A DNA stretch of 7,399 bases, taken from contig JAOUPD010000054.1 of assembly GCA_029880065.1 (NCBI GenBank), positions 1 to 7,399 of the forward strand, given 5' to 3'. Below the pieces are notes generated by a model. The model was not told the DNA's origin and did no database searches. It saw only the letters and a program-made list of their open reading frames with translations. The DNA is from Hadesarchaea archaeon (GTDB taxonomy: Archaea > Hadarchaeota > Hadarchaeia > Hadarchaeales > Hadarchaeaceae). The translations under genes and the position numbers were made by a program. Positions 4,707 to 7,399 of the stretch are shown here, one piece after another. Within the stretch, counting starts at the first letter, position 1, and every line of letters begins with the position of its first letter.

Positions 4707-5159
4707 ATGCCATCAATGAAAAGTGCTAGTAAAATTAATCAGGAATCAGTTGGAAGATTGGCATCTTGCATTTATAGGTATAGTTTGATCCATATAGGTA
4801 ATGAATTGAAACCTTACAATATTGGGGGCGGGCAATTTAATTTCTTAATGGCATTATATCACAAGGATGGAATTAACCAAGAAACTCTTGCTCAATCTCT
4901 TAAATTAGATAAAGCGACGACTGCACGAGCAATAACAAAGTTGATTAAAGAAGGCTATGTGGCTAGGCAGAAGGATGATTTGGATCTAAGAGCGTACAAA
5001 ATTTTTCTTACTAAAAAAGCAAAAAAAATGGAGCCAATAATAAAAAAAATATTATCGGGATGGACAAAAACTCTTTTATCAGGTTTTACTGAGGATGAAA
5101 GGAAATTGTTTTTAGATTTTTTAAAAAGAACAGTTCAGAACGCGACATTTGTAAAATAG
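4707..5159 (+). CDS. MarR-family transcriptional regulator of the adjacent efflux pump
   Basis: A 150-residue winged-helix regulator, the normal MarR length. Residues 5-35 form the N-terminal dimerisation helix. A helix-turn-helix follows: INQETLAQSLKLDK (56-69), then recognition helix ATTARAITKLIKEGYV (70-85). The wing, RQKDDLDLRAYKIFLT (87-102), keeps the family Asp-x-Arg (D93-x-R95). The C-terminal helices (104-150) close the dimer. MarR proteins usually repress their own operon and release DNA on binding phenolic or drug-like ligands, and the two palindromes at 4659-4697 fit this. I chose the ATG at 4707 because GTGAT (4698-4702) ends 4 nt before it; the frame runs upstream through the operators, which is unlikely to be coding. 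The next gene begins 18 nt after the stop. Codons are A/T-richer than in the tbp-MFS region, possibly from transfer. Confidence 0.93.
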   Translation: MPSMKSASKINQESVGRLASCIYRYSLIHIGNELKPYNIGGGQFNFLMALYHKDGINQETLAQSLKLDKATTARAITKLIKEGYVARQKDDLDLRAYKIFLTKKAKKMEPIIKKILSGWTKTLLSGFTEDERKLFLDFLKRTVQNATFVK

Positions 5160-5177
5160 AAAAGGGAGAATAATTTC

Positions 5178-6593
5178 ATGAAAGATAAAGAATATAAAAA
5201 TAACATTTCCAATTTACCATCTCAGAAAACAGAAACAGAAGGCGTTAAAACGCTTCTCGGGGAACCTAAAAAAGCCATTATCAAACTTGCAATACCGCTC
5301 ATAATAGCGATGTCAGTACAAACATTATATAATCTCGTTGATGCAATTTGGGTTTCTGGTCTTGGCGCTGACGCACTTGCTGCCATTGGCTTTGTATTCC
5401 CTTTTTTCTTTATGGCCGTTGCACTTTCTACTGGATTAGGTGTAGGTGTTGGATCTGCTATATCACGTAAAATTGGTGCTAGGGATAAAGAGGGCGCGGA
5501 CAATGTAGCTGTTCATTCAATAATTATAATGTTGTTATTTACAGTTGTTTTTACCATACCACTTTTTGTTTTCGCTGGAGATATTTTTGTCCTGATAGGG
5601 GCTGGTAAAACAGCAGGTATGGCCGCGGCCTATGGCAGTGTTATCTTTGCTGGTGGTATTTTTATTTTTTTCAGCAATACAGCTAATTCCATACTTCGGA
5701 GTGAGGGGGATGTCAAGAGAGCCATGTATGCCATGATGCTAGGTGCTGGTCTAAACATCGTATTAGATCCAATTTTTATCTACACTCTTGATATGGGTGT
5801 TGCGGGTGCTGCCTGGGCTACAATCATGTCGTTTGGTGTTACATCTATTTTAATGATAAACTGGTTATTTCTCAAAAAGGACACATATGTTTCGTTCAAA
5901 TTCAGTAATTTCAAATTCAATAAAAAAATTGTTAAAGATATTTTTGGAGTTGGGCTGCCGGCTTCATTATCACAGCTTTCCATGGCACTCACTATGATAA
6001 TAATAAACGTCATGATAGTGATGGTGGGGTTAGGCAGTACCGATGGAGTAGCAGTATATACCACAGGATGGAGAGTGGCAATGATAGCAATCCTACCATT
6101 GCTGGGCATCGCTACTGCTGTTGTCTCAGTAAGTGGGGCTGCTTTTGGTGCACAATCCTTTGAGAAGTTAAAGGTTTCTCACCTCTATGCCGTAAAGATT
6201 GGTGTCATGATAGAGACAGTTATAGCAGCGGCAACCTTCATTTTTGCGCCCCAGATAGCTGCAGTATTTACACAATCTGAAGGAGCGGCACATATTGCAT
6301 CTGATTTAACATTTTTCCTTAGGGTAATGTGTATTTTTTACCCAGCAGTATCATTTGGAATGCTTTCTGCTTCGGTTTTCCAAGGAACGGGAAAGGGGAT
6401 AAATGCTCTACTTGCTACAACGTTGCGGACGCTTATTCTAACCCCATTATTTGTGGTTGTATTAGCTTTCAGCTTTAACATAGGACTGATTGGGATCTGG
6501 TTTGGCATAGTTGCAGCAAATATCATTGGTTCAGCAGTAGCATTCTCATGGGCTAGGCTGTACATAGTCAAACTACTAAGACCCGCCCCATAA
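5178..6593 (+). CDS. MATE-family multidrug/metabolite efflux transporter
   Basis: A 471-residue membrane protein with about 12 helices in two homologous bundles, matching the usual MATE length of about 450-470. After a polar N-terminal stretch (1-28), the family opening GEPKKAIIKLAIP (28-40) leads into helix 1, with NLVDAIWVSGLG (52-63) and its Asp55. NIVLDPIFIY (193-202) carries Asp197. These two acidic residues correspond to those implicated in cation coupling in archaeal DinF-type MATE pumps such as the Pyrococcus furiosus protein. RSEGDVKRAM (174-183) and FQGTGKG (401-407) are the symmetric cytoplasmic loops seen in the family. It should export organic cations or other toxic compounds using a Na+ or H+ gradient. 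It is cotranscribed with marR (18-nt gap; GGGAG at 5164-5168, 9 nt before ATG). The actual substrate is not readable. Confidence 0.95.
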   Translation: MKDKEYKNNISNLPSQKTETEGVKTLLGEPKKAIIKLAIPLIIAMSVQTLYNLVDAIWVSGLGADALAAIGFVFPFFFMAVALSTGLGVGVGSAISRKIGARDKEGADNVAVHSIIIMLLFTVVFTIPLFVFAGDIFVLIGAGKTAGMAAAYGSVIFAGGIFIFFSNTANSILRSEGDVKRAMYAMMLGAGLNIVLDPIFIYTLDMGVAGAAWATIMSFGVTSILMINWLFLKKDTYVSFKFSNFKFNKKIVKDIFGVGLPASLSQLSMALTMIIINVMIVMVGLGSTDGVAVYTTGWRVAMIAILPLLGIATAVVSVSGAAFGAQSFEKLKVSHLYAVKIGVMIETVIAAATFIFAPQIAAVFTQSEGAAHIASDLTFFLRVMCIFYPAVSFGMLSASVFQGTGKGINALLATTLRTLILTPLFVVVLAFSFNIGLIGIWFGIVAANIIGSAVAFSWARLYIVKLLRPAP

Positions 6594-6625
6594 TTGAGGG
6601 ATTTAGAATGGCATTTGAGGAGTTA

Positions 6626-7399
6626 CTATTTGAAGCTTGGCAGCACTTCTCCCCCGAAGAGTCTCAAACCGCTTAAATTGGTCGCTGACTCTGGAAATGA
6701 CAACATGAATCTATCTACACCGATATCCACATATTCTCCTATCTGTTGAATGCACTCCTCGGGTGTTCCGGTTATACTGTGACTCCCGGTACGTGCGGTC
6801 CTGCTGTCACGCTTCGGCATCGCTAAAGGCATCTTGCTCTGCACTTCTGCCGCATTTCTGCCGATTATAACCTCGCCCTGCCAAGATTTTCTCACGTCAC
6901 CGATTTTTCTCCCGACAGAGTCGCAGTGTTTAGCGAGTACTCCGAGCTTGTGCTTATATTCATCCAGGGTTGGGCTTATGAAATTACATCCATCTGCAAG
7001 CTTCGCCACAGCTCTCAACGTCAATTTTTCGCCTCCTCCGCCAATCCAAATAGGAGGTCTTGGTTTCTGTACGGGTTTTGGCTCGCAGATCGCCCCATTT
7101 ATGCTGTAATACTTTCCTTGAAATGACGGATTGTCTTCGGTCCACATCTTCTTTATTATCGTAACTGCCTCCTCGAGTCTTCTAATTCTTTCATACGGCT
7201 TTCCGAATGGTATGCCGTAGCTTTCATGCTCGGTTTTGGCCCAGCCTGCTCCAATACCAAGCTCGAACCTTCCTCCACTTATTACATCCAACGTGCTTGA
7301 CATCTTAGCTAGCACAGCAGGACTCCTGTACGAGACGCAGAGGCACGTAACGCCAAGTCTCAGCTTTTCTGTTTCTTTTGAAAGGGCAGACAGAGCAGT
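6626..7399 (-). CDS. Luciferase-like (LLM) oxidoreductase, probably F420-dependent; 5' end outside window
   Basis: The minus-strand frame is open to the last base, giving 257 visible residues; about 50 N-terminal residues of a typical 300-320-residue protein are missing. The visible part begins TALSALSKETEKLRLGV and continues with the family block SYRSPAVLAKMSSTLDVISG and GRFELGIGAGW, then EHESYGIPFGKPYERIRRLEE. PPIWIGGGGEKLTLRAVAKLADG matches the flavin/F420-binding barrel strand. The C-terminus, GTPEECIQQIGEYVDIGVDRFML followed by LRLFGGEVLPSF, is the standard ending. Such TIM-barrel enzymes reduce or oxidise small molecules with coenzyme F420 (or FMN); the cofactor is inferred from the subfamily and the archaeal setting. 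A GTG at 7315 is not the true start, because family-conserved sequence continues in frame above it. It converges on the MATE gene with 32 nt between stops and no obvious hairpin. Confidence 0.92.
   Translation of the reverse strand, partial: TALSALSKETEKLRLGVTCLCVSYRSPAVLAKMSSTLDVISGGRFELGIGAGWAKTEHESYGIPFGKPYERIRRLEEAVTIIKKMWTEDNPSFQGKYYSINGAICEPKPVQKPRPPIWIGGGGEKLTLRAVAKLADGCNFISPTLDEYKHKLGVLAKHCDSVGRKIGDVRKSWQGEVIIGRNAAEVQSKMPLAMPKRDSRTARTGSHSITGTPEECIQQIGEYVDIGVDRFMLSFPESATNLSGLRLFGGEVLPSFK

Noticed and set aside
7313..7315. GTG as the start of the luciferase-like oxidoreductase
   Set aside because: In-frame sequence above it (ETEKLRLGV, SYRSP) is conserved family sequence, so the gene continues past the window edge.
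1..7399. CRISPR array, insertion sequence, or multi-gene defence system
   Set aside because: No regularly spaced repeats, transposase, nuclease or toxin-antitoxin-like genes are visible. The only dispersed repeat is the two-copy palindrome near 2970 and 3460.

Overview
The window is archaeal. It encodes a TATA-box-binding protein (TBP), carries archaeal TATA boxes (best: TTTATATA at 4648-4655), and shows GGTG/GGAGGT-type ribosome binding sites. It also has part of a luciferase-like oxidoreductase of the coenzyme F420 type. I cannot place the lineage; an uncultured, F420-using euryarchaeote-like organism would fit, but that is inference.

Layout. 1-950: a secreted polysaccharide deacetylase-like protein (+) whose NodB motifs are in circularly permuted order, closed by a hairpin/T-tract terminator. 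953-2806: an MFS transporter and, upstream of it, a divergent TBP (both -). 2807-3145: a 339-base gene-free stretch with the TBP promoter, three TTGACC hexamers, a palindromic element, an inverted repeat, and the promoter of the next gene. 3146-3472: a small two-helix membrane protein (+), its terminator, and a second copy of the palindromic element. 3521-4355: a lysine-rich 11-residue-repeat protein that starts at TTG, and a flavodoxin-family protein (both -). 4477-6593: a possible tiny membrane protein (-), two matching operator palindromes, and a MarR regulator - MATE efflux pump operon (+). 6626-7399: an F420-type luciferase-like oxidoreductase (-), cut by the window edge.

How the genes work together. 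The clearest unit is marR-MATE. The repressor gene lies 18 nt upstream of the pump gene, and two identical TAGTTG-N6-CAACTA sites, centred 20 bp apart, sit immediately downstream of the TATA box. This predicts ligand-relieved autorepression of a drug/metabolite efflux operon. Flavodoxin and the F420-type enzyme are redox functions on the same side, but nothing links them to the pump directly. The other genes look like independent transcription units.

The most unusual items are the permuted deacetylase, the TBP lacking both minor-groove Thr/Ser residues, the synuclein-like 11-residue-repeat protein, and the paired palindromes flanking the small membrane protein gene.
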